Below the pieces are notes generated by a model, which was not told the DNA's origin, searched no databases, and saw only the letters and a list, made by a program, of their open reading frames with translations. Both the position numbers and the translations under genes were made by a program. Shown one piece after another: positions 36,296-45,546 of a stretch of 64,000 bases of DNA. How positions within the stretch are numbered: position 1 is the first letter of the stretch; each line of letters starts with the position of its first letter. Source of the stretch: Acidovorax sp. KKS102 (GTDB lineage: Bacteria; Pseudomonadota; Gammaproteobacteria; Burkholderiales; Burkholderiaceae_C); contig NC_018708.1 of assembly GCF_000302535.1 (NCBI RefSeq), forward strand, positions 4,526,001 through 4,590,000, written 5' to 3'.

Positions 36296-36952
36296 ATGAT
36301 TCTCAGTGCCACCAACGCCCCCACGGTGACGGACTCCTCCGGCACAAAGGCCAACGCATCCACTGATCCCGCCGCCGCGCAAGACCGCTTTTTGAAACTG
36401 CTGGTTGCGCAGTTGAACAACCAGGATCCGATGAACCCCTTGGACAACGCCCAGATGACTTCGCAGATTGCGCAGATCAACACAGTAACGGGTGTTCAGC
36501 AGCTCAATGAAACCGTCAAAGGACTGGTCAGCCAAATCGCGTCTCAGCAGCTGATGCAGGGCAGCTCCATGGTGGGCCGTAAGGTACTGGTAGGAGGCGA
36601 CGATCTTGCGCTCGACAGTGAAACCAAAAAGGCTACTGCTGCCTTCGACCTTGCAGGCTCTGCCGCCAGCGTGAAGGTTCAGGTCCTCGACTCCACCGGC
36701 AAAGAGGTGGGCACGATCGATATGGGCTCGCTGTCAGCGGGCCGCTACAACTTTGCGTGGGATGCGTCCCAATACCAAGGCAACAGCTCGCTGCGCTTCA
36801 AGGTCCTTGCCACTAATGGTGAAGCCACCGTAGCGTCTACAGCCCTGACGACAGATACCGTTTCGGCCATCAGCATGGAGAACGGCACCTTACAAATGCA
36901 ACTCTCTCGCGGTGGCATGACCGCCCAATCAGGCATCAAGGCCATTCTGTAA
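36296..36952 (+). CDS. flgD: Hook scaffolding/capping protein FlgD
   Basis: A 218-residue hook cap. N-terminal signature DRFLKLLVAQLNNQDPMNPLDNAQMTSQIAQI (about 30-60), then a beta-rich Ig/tudor-like hook-cap domain (90-200) with AGRYNFAWDA. From here through much of flgE the codon use is visibly AT-richer than in flgB, flgC, flgF or flgG. Confidence 0.96.
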   Translation: MILSATNAPTVTDSSGTKANASTDPAAAQDRFLKLLVAQLNNQDPMNPLDNAQMTSQIAQINTVTGVQQLNETVKGLVSQIASQQLMQGSSMVGRKVLVGGDDLALDSETKKATAAFDLAGSAASVKVQVLDSTGKEVGTIDMGSLSAGRYNFAWDASQYQGNSSLRFKVLATNGEATVASTALTTDTVSAISMENGTLQMQLSRGGMTAQSGIKAIL

Positions 36953-36979
36953 TTTCCGTTTCATCTAAGGAGTACCACC

Positions 36980-38593
36980 ATGGGTTTCCAACAAGGTCTT
37001 TCGGGCCTGAACGTCTCAAGCAAGAACCTGGACGTCATTGGCCACAACATAGCCAATGCCAACACCACAGGCTTCAAGGCCTCACGTGCGGAATTTGCTG
37101 ACTTGATGGCTTCCTCCATGGGAGCTGCTGGTGGCAGTAGCTACGGTATCGGTGTCGAAGTAGCTGCGGTAGCCCAGCAATTCTCACAGGGCAACGTCAC
37201 CGTAACGGGTAACAACCTCGATGTGGCAATTAACGGCAATGGTTTTTTTAAGGTGAAGCAGCCGGATGAATCGTTCGCCTATACACGCGCTGGCAATTTC
37301 AAGCTGGATAAGGCAGGCGACTTGGTAACCACCGGAGGTGCTCAGGTAATGGGATTCAAGGTGGATTCCACCACCGGACTCAGCACCTCCGAGGCTCAAG
37401 CTCTCAGCTTCCCAACTGGGGCTCCCATCCAGGCCAAGGCCACCTCTAGCATCACCGCTGTACTCAACCTTGACGCACGCGTCAAGGCCCCTACTCCCGT
37501 CCCGGCAGTAGCAACGTCTTCAATCAAAGCCAGCGGCAACCTCAATGCCACCGCAACTGATGCAGCTGCAGCGGTTCCACCCACTCCACGCAACACTTAC
37601 AGCACCTCAGTAACCGTCTTCGATCCACAAGGGACCGTAATCCCAGTGAATCTGTATTTCGAGAAAACGTCCAATCCTGGTGAATGGAATGTCTTTGACA
37701 GTCTGACGAGTACCACATCCGTGGGCACTGTTACCTTCGACTCAACAACAGGGAACATCGCTACGGGGGGTAACATTCCCCTCACATTGACTGCAGCCAA
37801 CGCTCTGACATTCCCCGTCACGGCGGACTTATCGGCAATGACACAGTTGGGCAACACTTTTAGCGTCACATCCTCCCGAGTGGGCGGCAGCGCGGAAACG
37901 ATAGAGCTCGCCGCACCACGCTCCACTTACGGCACCTCACTCAATGTTTTCGATTCACAAGGCGTAGCTACACCAGTGAATCTCTATTTCTCCAAAACCA
38001 ATACAAACCAATGGGCGGTCTACGACTCGTTAAGCCCTACAGCCACTTCCGTGGGAACGCTTGAGTTCGATAACGCCGGCGTACTTATCAGTGGCCAGGA
38101 TATCAATTTGAGGGTACATCCCGATCCTGCCAATCCGAATGCCCTTCCCCCGTTTGACGTCAAATTAGACCTCAGCGCAGCCACCCAATTCGGCAGCAAA
38201 TTCGCTGTCGCGGACCTCAAGCAAGACGGCTACGCCTCGGGTGATCTCACAAGCATCAACATCTCCAATGACGGCATGGTCATGGCCAGCTACTCCAATG
38301 GCGTGACCCGTGCAGAAGCACAAGTCGCTTTGGCCAACTTCCGCAATCCACAGGGGTTACTGGCCGTGGGCGGCAACAACTGGGTGGAGTCGTTTGACTC
38401 TGGCCCGGCTGTTATGGGTACACCGGGTGACGGCAATTTCGGCGCCCTGCGCTCGGGCGCCCTGGAGGACTCCAACGTGGACCTCACCGCCGAGCTGGTG
38501 AACATGATGACCGCCCAGCGCGCCTACCAGGCCAACGCACAGACCATCAAGACGCAAGACCAGGTGATGTCCACCCTGGTCAACCTGCGCTGA
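36980..38593 (+). CDS. flgE: Flagellar hook protein FlgE, enlarged by a duplicated module
   Basis: At 537 residues it is well above the roughly 400-420 of enteric FlgE. Ends are standard: N-terminal QQGLSGLNVSSKNLDVIGHNIANANTTGFK and C-terminal SNVDLTAELVNMMTAQRAYQANAQTIKTQDQ. Between them, a ~110-residue module is present twice: RNTYSTSVTVFDPQG...VNLYFEKT from residue 204 and RSTYGTSLNVFDSQG...VNLYFSKT from residue 314, each followed by a DSL...TSVGT stretch and a terminal DLSA-TQ-G segment. The duplicated part is surface-exposed in known hooks. AT-richer than the neighbouring rod genes. Confidence 0.95.
   Translation: MGFQQGLSGLNVSSKNLDVIGHNIANANTTGFKASRAEFADLMASSMGAAGGSSYGIGVEVAAVAQQFSQGNVTVTGNNLDVAINGNGFFKVKQPDESFAYTRAGNFKLDKAGDLVTTGGAQVMGFKVDSTTGLSTSEAQALSFPTGAPIQAKATSSITAVLNLDARVKAPTPVPAVATSSIKASGNLNATATDAAAAVPPTPRNTYSTSVTVFDPQGTVIPVNLYFEKTSNPGEWNVFDSLTSTTSVGTVTFDSTTGNIATGGNIPLTLTAANALTFPVTADLSAMTQLGNTFSVTSSRVGGSAETIELAAPRSTYGTSLNVFDSQGVATPVNLYFSKTNTNQWAVYDSLSPTATSVGTLEFDNAGVLISGQDINLRVHPDPANPNALPPFDVKLDLSAATQFGSKFAVADLKQDGYASGDLTSINISNDGMVMASYSNGVTRAEAQVALANFRNPQGLLAVGGNNWVESFDSGPAVMGTPGDGNFGALRSGALEDSNVDLTAELVNMMTAQRAYQANAQTIKTQDQVMSTLVNLR
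37589..38215 (+). repeat. Tandem domain duplication inside flgE
   Basis: Module 1 (37589-37879) and module 2 (37919-38215) encode homologous segments of FlgE about 110 residues apart. Shared words include VFD.QG, PVNLYF.KT, WN/WAV.DSL and TSVGT. The DNA similarity is moderate, so this is an old duplication. Confidence 0.85.
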
Positions 38594-38639
38594 TCGACTG
38601 AGCCCCTACTGAACCTGTACAGGACCCCGGAGAGCCCCC

Positions 38640-39380
38640 ATGGACCGCATCATCTACACCTCGATGACAGGCGCCAACGCCGCCGCCCACCGGCAGGCGG
38701 TGCTGTCCAACAACCTGGCCAACGTGTCCACCGGCGGGTTCCGCGCCGAGATGTCCACCTTCCGCTCGGTGCCGCTGCAAGGCGACGGCGCCAAGACGCG
38801 CGTGTTTGCGCTGGAGGCCACTTCGGGCTATGTCAACACTCCTGGCCCCGTGCAGCGCACCGGCCGCAACCTCGACGCCATGGCCGCAGGCAATGCCTGG
38901 TTTGCCGTGCAGGGGCTGGATGGCACCGAGGCCTACACCCGCGCCGGCAGCTTTGAAGTGTCGGCCACAGGCCAGCTGCTCACACCGACCGGACTGCCCG
39001 TGCTGTCGGACGGCGGCGCGCCCATCGACGTGCCGCCCGGAGCCGATGTATCGCTCGGGTCGGACGGCACCGTGACCTCCAAGATTCCGGGCCAGCCCGC
39101 CCAGGCCATTGGCCGCCTCAAGCTGGCCACGCCCACGCCCGAAGACCCGCTCAAACGCGGCGACGACGGGCTGTTTCGCACCACCTCGGGCGACCCCATG
39201 CCCAACGACGCCAACGCCCGCATGCTGTCGGGCGCGCTGGAGGGCTCGAACGTGAACCCGGTCGAATGCATGGTCGGGATGATCGCTGCTTCGCGCCAGT
39301 TCGAGCAGCAGATGAAGCTGCTGCAGACCGCCGAAACCAACGACAAGACCGCCAGCCAGTTGCTGAGCATGAACGGCTGA
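38640..39380 (+). CDS. flgF: Proximal rod protein FlgF
   Basis: A 246-residue rod protein. N-terminal MDRIIYTSMTGANAAAHRQAVLSNNLANVSTGGF; middle beta domain; C-terminal NVNPVECMVGMIAASRQFEQQMKLLQTAETND. Length and motifs are normal. High-GC codon use returns here after flgE. It lies 46 bp downstream of flgE. Confidence 0.96.
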   Translation: MDRIIYTSMTGANAAAHRQAVLSNNLANVSTGGFRAEMSTFRSVPLQGDGAKTRVFALEATSGYVNTPGPVQRTGRNLDAMAAGNAWFAVQGLDGTEAYTRAGSFEVSATGQLLTPTGLPVLSDGGAPIDVPPGADVSLGSDGTVTSKIPGQPAQAIGRLKLATPTPEDPLKRGDDGLFRTTSGDPMPNDANARMLSGALEGSNVNPVECMVGMIAASRQFEQQMKLLQTAETNDKTASQLLSMNG

Positions 39381-39423
39381 TGCCGCTGCCCCACCCTGCA
39401 CGCACCCGCCAAAAGGAAGCACC

Positions 39424-40206
39424 ATGATCAACTCCCTCTGGATCGCCAAGACCGGCATGTCTGCCCAGCAGACCCAACTCGACGTCATCTCGCACAACCT
39501 GGCCAACGTCTCCACCACCGGCTACAAGCGCAACAACGCGGTGTTCGAAGACCTGATCTACCAGAACCTGCGCCAGGTGGGCGCCAACACCACCGAGCAG
39601 AACCAGCTGCCCACCGGCCTGCACCTGGGCCTGGGCGTGCGCACGGTGGCCACCAGCCGCAACTTCATGCAGGGCAGCCTTCAGGAGTCCAAGAACAACC
39701 TGGATGTCGCCATCAACGGCAACGGCTTCTTTGAAGTGACCATGCCCGACGGCACCGTGGGCTACACCCGCGACGGCTCGTTCCAGGTCGATGCGCAGGG
39801 CCGCATGGTCACGTCCAGCGGGCTGCCCGTGGTCAACGGCATCACCATTCCGGCCAATGCCACCAGCGTCACTATCAGCGCCGAAGGTGCCGTGGCGGTC
39901 ACGGTGCCGGGCAATACGCAGCCGCAGACCGTGGGCAACCTGGCCATGGCCAGCTTCATCAACCCGGCCGGCCTGGAGCCCATCGGGCAGAACCTGTTCA
40001 AGGAATCCGCTGCGTCCGGCCAGCCCCAGCAAGGCACCCCCGGCACGAACGGCCTGGGCATCATCAAGCAAGGGTTTCTGGAAGCCTCCAACGTCAACGT
40101 GGTGGAAGAGCTGGTCACCATGATCCAGACCCAGCGCGCCTACGAGATGAATTCCAAGGCCATCCAGACCTCGGACCAGATGCTGGCCAAACTCGCCCAG
40201 CTGTGA
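39424..40206 (+). CDS. flgG: Distal rod protein FlgG
   Basis: A 260-residue distal rod protein: SLWIAKTGMSAQQTQLDVISHNLANVSTTGYK at the N-terminus, the NLDVAINGNGFFEV segment, and NVNVVEELVTMIQTQRAYEMNSKAIQTSDQML at the C-terminus. Preceded by AAGGAAG. Very close to canonical length. Confidence 0.98.
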   Translation: MINSLWIAKTGMSAQQTQLDVISHNLANVSTTGYKRNNAVFEDLIYQNLRQVGANTTEQNQLPTGLHLGLGVRTVATSRNFMQGSLQESKNNLDVAINGNGFFEVTMPDGTVGYTRDGSFQVDAQGRMVTSSGLPVVNGITIPANATSVTISAEGAVAVTVPGNTQPQTVGNLAMASFINPAGLEPIGQNLFKESAASGQPQQGTPGTNGLGIIKQGFLEASNVNVVEELVTMIQTQRAYEMNSKAIQTSDQMLAKLAQL

Positions 40207-40244
40207 CCGGAATGCCCCCCGCGCTTTTGCCCAGGACCTTCGCC

Positions 40245-40967
40245 ATGCGCACTTTCACACGCCCTCTTCGCCTGCTGCAGGCACTTGGCTCGCTGCGTGC
40301 GGGCATCCCCGCGCTGGGCGCAGCACTGCTGTGCGCCGGCTGCGCCACCCTGTCGCCACCGCCGCCGGTGGACATCCTGCCCACCACCCCGCCACCGCTG
40401 GCCGCTGCGCCGCGCACCCCGCCCCCGGTGACGGGAGGGCTGTTCCACAACGCCAGCTACCGCCCCGCGTTTGAAGACCGGCGCGCGCGCCTGGTGGGCG
40501 ACAACGTGACCATCCAGATCGTGGAAAACGTGACGGCCAGCCAGAAGTCGTCCTCCACGGTGGACCGCACCTCCGAAGTCTCGGCCGGCGTGACGGCCCT
40601 GCCCTTCACCAGCAAGACCTTCACCGACAAGCTGGGCGTGGGCGCCAATTCGGGCAATGCGTTCTCCGGCAAGGGCGGCACGGAAAGCGCCAACACCTTC
40701 ACCGGTTCCATCACCGCCACGGTGGTGGATGTGCTGCCCAACGGGCACCTGGTCATCACCGGCGAGAAGCAGATCGGCGTGAACCAGAACGTGGATGTGC
40801 TGCGCTTTTCGGGCACGGTGGACCCCCGCGCGCTACAACCCGGCAGCATCGTGAACTCGACCCAGGTGGCCAACGTGCGCGTCGAATCGCGCGGACGCGG
40901 CGCACAGAACGAAGCCCAGGCCATGGGCTGGATGGGCCGCTTCTTCAACACCGTCACGCCGTTCTGA
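40245..40967 (+). CDS. flgH: Flagellar L-ring lipoprotein FlgH
   Basis: A 240-residue outer-membrane lipoprotein. The signal region ends ALLCAGC, putting the lipid-modified Cys at residue 33; the -3 position is Cys instead of the usual Leu, a slight departure from the lipobox. The mature part carries the FlgH core (LVGDNVTIQIVENVTASQKS, NTFTGSITATVVDVLPNGHLVI, GEKQIGVNQNVDVLRFSG). The ATG at 40245 is preferred (AGGA 9 bases upstream); the frame is open back to a GTG overlapping the flgG stop. Confidence 0.95.
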   Translation: MRTFTRPLRLLQALGSLRAGIPALGAALLCAGCATLSPPPPVDILPTTPPPLAAAPRTPPPVTGGLFHNASYRPAFEDRRARLVGDNVTIQIVENVTASQKSSSTVDRTSEVSAGVTALPFTSKTFTDKLGVGANSGNAFSGKGGTESANTFTGSITATVVDVLPNGHLVITGEKQIGVNQNVDVLRFSGTVDPRALQPGSIVNSTQVANVRVESRGRGAQNEAQAMGWMGRFFNTVTPF

Positions 40968-41007
40968 CCAGCCCGGGCGCCCTGAGTGCGCCCAGTGCGC
41001 CCATGCC

Positions 41008-41040
41008 CCCAGTCCTTCCGGCATCTGACGGAAGGCTGGG
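41008..41040 (+). terminator. Possible terminator after flgH
   Basis: CCTTCCG and CGGAAGG (41014-41020 / 41029-41035) flanked by CCCAG and CTGGG form a hairpin with one bulged base, followed by a T-containing stretch. It would separate flgBCDEFGH from flgIJKL, with the dispersed repeat lying just beyond. Confidence 0.4.
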
Positions 41041-41060
41041 CGTTGCCTTTGTTCACTACG

Positions 41061-41123
41061 AATTTGATAGCTATCAGCGCATATTGCACTAGCGCTTCTG
41101 GCCATTTTTGCTCAAAAATGGCC
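41061..41123 (+). repeat. Dispersed intergenic repeat, copy after flgH
   Basis: Reads AATTTGATAGC...GCATATTGCACTAGCGCTT (41079-41097), sharing a 19-base identical core with the copy at 26776-26794. It ends in a perfect 10-bp hairpin (GGCCATTTTT, GCTC, AAAAATGGCC; 41100-41123). Confidence 0.85.
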
Positions 41124-41241
41124 TGTCAGACCGCTCGCAGGCCGTGCCTACGCCCCCCTTGCCAACGCGGCTAAGGACCCAGCCAATAAGCCGGTGAACC
41201 CGCTTCTTTTTGGGTTTTAGTTCTGGCCATGGCCCACCACA

Positions 41242-42393
41242 ATGAATGCCATGAAAGCCTCGTCCCACTCCCCCCTGACCCGCACGGCGCGCGCGCTGTG
41301 GCTGCTGCTGGCCCTGGCGGCCGCAGGTCTGGCAACGCCTGCACAGGCCTTGCGCATCAAGGAAGTGGCGGCAGTGCAGGGCGTGCGCAGCAACCAGCTG
41401 ACGGGCTACGGCCTGGTCGTGGGGCTGGACGGCACGGGCGACCAGACCACGCAGATGCCCTACACCACGCAGGCCATGTCCAACTACCTGCAGCAGATGG
41501 GCATCAGCCTGCCCCCCGGCACGGCGTCGCAGTTGCAGCTCAAGAACGTAGCGGCGGTAATCGTCACGGCGCAACTGCCCGCCTTTGCCCAGCCGGGCCA
41601 GCAAATCGACGTGAACGTTTCGTCCATGGGCAACGCCAAGTCGCTCAAGGGCGGCACTCTCATCGTCACACCGCTGCGCGGCGCTGACGGCGAAATCTAT
41701 GCGCTGGCACAGGGCAACATGGTGGTGGGCGGTGCAGGCGCATCGTCCGGTGGCAGCAAAGTGCAGATCAATCACCTGAGCGCAGGTCGCATTCCGCTGG
41801 GCGCGCAGGTGGAGCGGGCCGTGCCCACCCCCCTGAACGAAGGCGACACCATCAACCTGGGCCTGAATGCCTCGGACTTCCAGACCGCCCGCCGCGTGGC
41901 GCAGGTGATCAACGCCAAGCTGGGCAACGGCCTGGCCACCGCGCTGGACGGCCGCACGGTGCAGGTGCGCGCGCCCATCGACCCCGGCGCCCGCGTGGGC
42001 TTCATTGCCGACCTGGAGGAGCTGCCGCTCGAAACCTCCACCCCCTCGGCCAAGGTCGTCATCAACGCCCGCACGGGCTCGGTGGTGCTCAACCAGGCGG
42101 TCACGCTGGGGCCATGCGCCATCGCCCACGGCAACCTGTCGATCACCATCAGCAGCACACCTGTCATCAGCCAGCCCAACCCGCTCTCGCAAGGGCAGAC
42201 GGTGGTCACGCAAAAGAGCGACATCACCATCAACCAGGAGCCGGGCAACGTGATCCAGATGCCTGCGTCGCCACAGCTGGCCGACGTGGTCAAGGCCCTC
42301 AACACGCTGGGCGCCACGCCCGGAGACCTACTGGCCATCCTGCAGGCCATCAAGGCCGCCGGCGCGCTCAACGCCGAGCTGGAGGTGATCTGA
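41242..42393 (+). CDS. flgI: Flagellar P-ring protein FlgI
   Basis: A 383-residue periplasmic ring protein with a signal peptide (ALWLLLALAAAGLATPAQA, cleavage near residue 36). The FlgI core follows: RIKEVAAVQGVRSNQLTGYGLVVGLDGTGDQT at the new N-terminus, and NQEPGNVIQMPASPQLADVVKALNTLGATPGDLLAILQAIKAAGAL at the end. An internal ATG at residue 4 is an alternative start. It follows a 274-bp gap and may start a second transcript. Confidence 0.96.
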   Translation: MNAMKASSHSPLTRTARALWLLLALAAAGLATPAQALRIKEVAAVQGVRSNQLTGYGLVVGLDGTGDQTTQMPYTTQAMSNYLQQMGISLPPGTASQLQLKNVAAVIVTAQLPAFAQPGQQIDVNVSSMGNAKSLKGGTLIVTPLRGADGEIYALAQGNMVVGGAGASSGGSKVQINHLSAGRIPLGAQVERAVPTPLNEGDTINLGLNASDFQTARRVAQVINAKLGNGLATALDGRTVQVRAPIDPGARVGFIADLEELPLETSTPSAKVVINARTGSVVLNQAVTLGPCAIAHGNLSITISSTPVISQPNPLSQGQTVVTQKSDITINQEPGNVIQMPASPQLADVVKALNTLGATPGDLLAILQAIKAAGALNAELEVI

Positions 42394-42545
42394 ATGAAGC
42401 ACCCCCTGAGTCGCTTCGCGCCTTCCCCCTCTCCTGCGGGAGGGGAACGCACCCGGTGGCCTGGCAAAGCCAGTTCCACGGGAGCACGGGCCTGCGCCGC
42501 GCCAGACTCACAGCCTGTGGGTGCCCCACCGCAAGAGGCTTGACC

Positions 42546-43466
42546 ATGGCCCTCACACTCCCTTCCTCCGGTAGCACCACCAGCCCGTCGAACGCGCTGG
42601 CCGTCGATATCCGCTCGCTCAACTCCCTCAAGTACGAAGCGGGCACCGCCAACAGAGCACAGGTCACGCGCGAGGCGGCCAAGCAGTTTGAATCGCTGTT
42701 CATGCGCGAACTCATCAAGAGCATGCGCGACGCCACGATGAAGTCCGGCCTCATGGAAGGCGAGCAGGCCAACCTGGGCCAGGACATGCTGGACCAGCAG
42801 CTATCGGTCAACATGTCAGGCCTACAGGGCGGTCTATCAGAAGCCATCGCCCGCCAGCTTTCGCGCCAGATGGGCGGTGCGGACACCAACTTCTCGGTGC
42901 CGTCCACGCTCAGCCTGCCGCAGGCACAGAACCGGTCGGCGGCTTCCGCCAACACCTCGTCCGTCGATACCACCCTGCCAGTGCCCAAGGGCCGCGAAGG
43001 CTTTGTGCAGCACCTCAGCGGCACCGCCGAGCGCGTGGCGCAGGAAAGCGGGATTCCCGCCAGCTTCATGCTGGGCCAGGCCGGGCACGAAACCGGCTGG
43101 GGCAAGAGTGAAATCAAGACCGCCAATGGCGGCAACTCGTTCAACCTGTTCGGCATCAAGGCCGGCAAGGGCTGGACTGGCAAGGTGGCCGAGATCACGA
43201 CCACCGAATACATCAACGGCACTCCGCGCAAGGTGGTGGCCAAGTTCCGCGCATACGACTCGTACGAGGACTCGTTCCGCGACTACGCCAAGCTCATCAC
43301 CGACAACCCGCGCTACGAGAAAGCCCAGGCCACCGCCAAGACGGGTTCTGCCGTGGCCTATGCGGCCGAGCTGCAAAAGGCCGGATACGCCACCGACCCC
43401 GAGTACGCCAAGAAGCTCAGCGGCGCCATCAACAGCGCGCTGCGTGTACAGCGCGCCCAGGCGTGA
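42546..43466 (+). CDS. flgJ: Rod cap and peptidoglycan hydrolase FlgJ
   Basis: A 306-residue dual-function protein. The N-terminal rod-cap domain (about 30-105) contains AAKQFESLFMRELIKSMRDAT; the C-terminal glucosaminidase domain (about 150-300) has the catalytic Glu182 in GHETGWGKSE and FNLFGIKA. It opens the cell wall for the rod. The ATG at 42546 follows AAGAGG. The 152-bp gap after flgI holds a G/C-rich hairpin (near 42424-42444) of the sort found in Comamonadaceae intergenic repeats. Confidence 0.96.
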   Translation: MALTLPSSGSTTSPSNALAVDIRSLNSLKYEAGTANRAQVTREAAKQFESLFMRELIKSMRDATMKSGLMEGEQANLGQDMLDQQLSVNMSGLQGGLSEAIARQLSRQMGGADTNFSVPSTLSLPQAQNRSAASANTSSVDTTLPVPKGREGFVQHLSGTAERVAQESGIPASFMLGQAGHETGWGKSEIKTANGGNSFNLFGIKAGKGWTGKVAEITTTEYINGTPRKVVAKFRAYDSYEDSFRDYAKLITDNPRYEKAQATAKTGSAVAYAAELQKAGYATDPEYAKKLSGAINSALRVQRAQA

Positions 43467-43491
43467 TGGACGAGAAGAACCGAGGTAAGCC

Positions 43492-45516
43492 ATGAGTCTG
43501 CTCAACGTCGGCGCCCGCGCCCTGCTGGCCAACCAGGTGGCCTTGCAGACGGCAGGCCACAACATTGCCAACGTCAATACACCCGGCTATTCGCGCCAGA
43601 CGGTGGTGCTGCAAACCGTCCAGGGCCAGTTCACGGGCGGTGGCTACATCGGGAAGGGCGTAGATGTGCAAACCATCCAGCGCAACCACAGCGAACTGCT
43701 CACTCGCCAGTCCACGGCAGCCTCGGCGGTGGATGCAGGTGACACGGTACGCATGGACCGCCTACGGCAATTACAGGAGGTTTTCAGCGGAGGTGCCAGT
43801 GGCATTGGCGCGTCTATCAACGACATGATGAATGCGCTGTCAGATGTGGTCAGCAGCCCGCTGGACCTCACGGCCCGCAACGTGGCCCTGACGCGTATGG
43901 ATGAAATGGCATCGCGCATGCGCGATGCATCGCAGCGCCTCGACGAGATTGGCTACACCGTGGCCGAGCAACTCAAGGGGGGCATGCTTGCCGTCAACAG
44001 CCTGGCCAAAAACATTGCCGGTATCAACGAGCAGATTGCCCGCGCTAAGGGTAACGGCCAGCCCGCTAACGACCTGCTGGACCAGCGTGACCAGCTCATA
44101 CGCGAGCTCAACCAGCACATCCAAACCTCGCAAGTAGCTGCAGATGACGGCACCGTCAGCGTGTTTGTGGCTGGTAGCCAGCCGCTGGTGCTGGGCAACC
44201 AGCCAGCCACACTATCGATTGACGACCCGACTGACTTTGGTGCAGGCAGCGGCAAGAAGGTTCTGAGTTTTCTGGCACCCAGCTCTTCCTCCAAGGTGGA
44301 GCTAAACGAAAGCATGCTCGGCGGCGGCCAGATAGCAGGCTTGCTGCGCTTCCAGAACAACGACCTTGCAGAGGGGCGTAACCTTTTGGGCCGCATGTCG
44401 GTAGCTATAAGCGAAACCATGAATTCTCAGAACAAGTTGGGCCTGACGCTGAACGGCCAACCAGGGGAAAACCTGTTCGCACCGATCAGCCTGGGCAATG
44501 CCGCCACAGGGAGTAGCAACACTTCGGGAGCCACCATGGGTCTGCAGGTCGCCGACCCTACCAAGCTGCAGGCGTCCAGTTACGAAATCGCATTCACGGG
44601 AACCACAGCCGGTTCGGTCACAAGGCACTCGGACAACAAGGTATTCACATTTGCCACCATTGGCGAGCTGACAACCATCATGGGTAACGATGGACTGGCT
44701 CTCACTGATGGGAGCACCCCACCGCCAATCGTTGCGTTCCCGGGTGCTGCGGCCAACGAAAAATTCCTTGTAAATCCCTTAGTGGGTGCGGCTGCGCTGC
44801 TCAAGTCATTGCAATATTCCCCGGCCGACCTGGCGGCTGCGAATCCTATCAACGCCGCGATGGGAAAAACCAACGGCGGCACGCTGCAGCTGACAAACCT
44901 CCGGGCAACCGGCATACCAGCGCTAGCGCCACCGCCCATTGGCACCAACGTTACCCTGAACTTTGACGGCACAGGGGGCTTTACCATTGCTGGCACGGCG
45001 AGCACGCCAGTGGAAATATCCACCAACCCGCCCATACCTATCGCGCCACTACACCCCGGGCCACCGCCAGTCTACAGTTACAACTCCGGGCAAGCCATCA
45101 ACATTAACGGCTGGCAGATCACACTGCAGGGCGCACCAAAAAGCGGCGACACCGTCATGATCGGCAACGCCACCGATCCCCAGTACAGCGACTGGTATAA
45201 GCGCGACACCGGAAATGCCAGTGCGCTGATGGGCTTGCGCGACGTGCCGATGTTCGATGGCGCGACATTGTCTGACGGATTTGCGAGCGCTATGGCGCAG
45301 GTGGGTACACGCACGCAAAGTGCACAATTTGCCGCCGAACTGTCCTCCTCTATCGCAGCCAATCTGGAGCGCGACCGCACGGCCGTTTCGGGTGTCAACC
45401 TCGACGAGGAAGCTGCCCGGCTGATTCAGTACCAGCAGGCATACCAAGCCTCGGCCAAGATGATCCAGATCGCACAGAATATCTTCGATACGCTGATCCA
45501 GGGTCTGGGCCGCTAG
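43492..45516 (+). CDS. flgK: Hook-filament junction protein FlgK (HAP1)
   Basis: A 674-residue junction protein, longer than enteric FlgK (about 550) through its central variable region. The N-terminal motif LLNVGARALLANQVALQTAGHNIANVNTPGYSRQ and C-terminal SGVNLDEEAARLIQYQQAYQASAKMIQIAQNIFDTL are complete. The section 44500-45200 is AT-richer and Pro/Gly/Thr-rich, consistent with a hypervariable exposed domain. AGGTAAGCC precedes the ATG, 25 bp after flgJ. Confidence 0.96.
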   Translation: MSLLNVGARALLANQVALQTAGHNIANVNTPGYSRQTVVLQTVQGQFTGGGYIGKGVDVQTIQRNHSELLTRQSTAASAVDAGDTVRMDRLRQLQEVFSGGASGIGASINDMMNALSDVVSSPLDLTARNVALTRMDEMASRMRDASQRLDEIGYTVAEQLKGGMLAVNSLAKNIAGINEQIARAKGNGQPANDLLDQRDQLIRELNQHIQTSQVAADDGTVSVFVAGSQPLVLGNQPATLSIDDPTDFGAGSGKKVLSFLAPSSSSKVELNESMLGGGQIAGLLRFQNNDLAEGRNLLGRMSVAISETMNSQNKLGLTLNGQPGENLFAPISLGNAATGSSNTSGATMGLQVADPTKLQASSYEIAFTGTTAGSVTRHSDNKVFTFATIGELTTIMGNDGLALTDGSTPPPIVAFPGAAANEKFLVNPLVGAAALLKSLQYSPADLAAANPINAAMGKTNGGTLQLTNLRATGIPALAPPPIGTNVTLNFDGTGGFTIAGTASTPVEISTNPPIPIAPLHPGPPPVYSYNSGQAININGWQITLQGAPKSGDTVMIGNATDPQYSDWYKRDTGNASALMGLRDVPMFDGATLSDGFASAMAQVGTRTQSAQFAAELSSSIAANLERDRTAVSGVNLDEEAARLIQYQQAYQASAKMIQIAQNIFDTLIQGLGR

Positions 45517-45546
45517 GCACCTGTGCAGACCTGAACGGAGTCAACT

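Noticed and set aside
35099..36535. Antisense open frame spanning the flgA-flgB promoter and flgB-flgD
   Set aside because: Covers real rod genes and a promoter region; no domain signal.
42114..42545. N-terminal extension of flgJ into flgI
   Set aside because: The extra ~144 residues read Arg/His/Gly-rich shadow sequence; the FlgJ family N-terminus and a good ribosome-binding site are at 42546.
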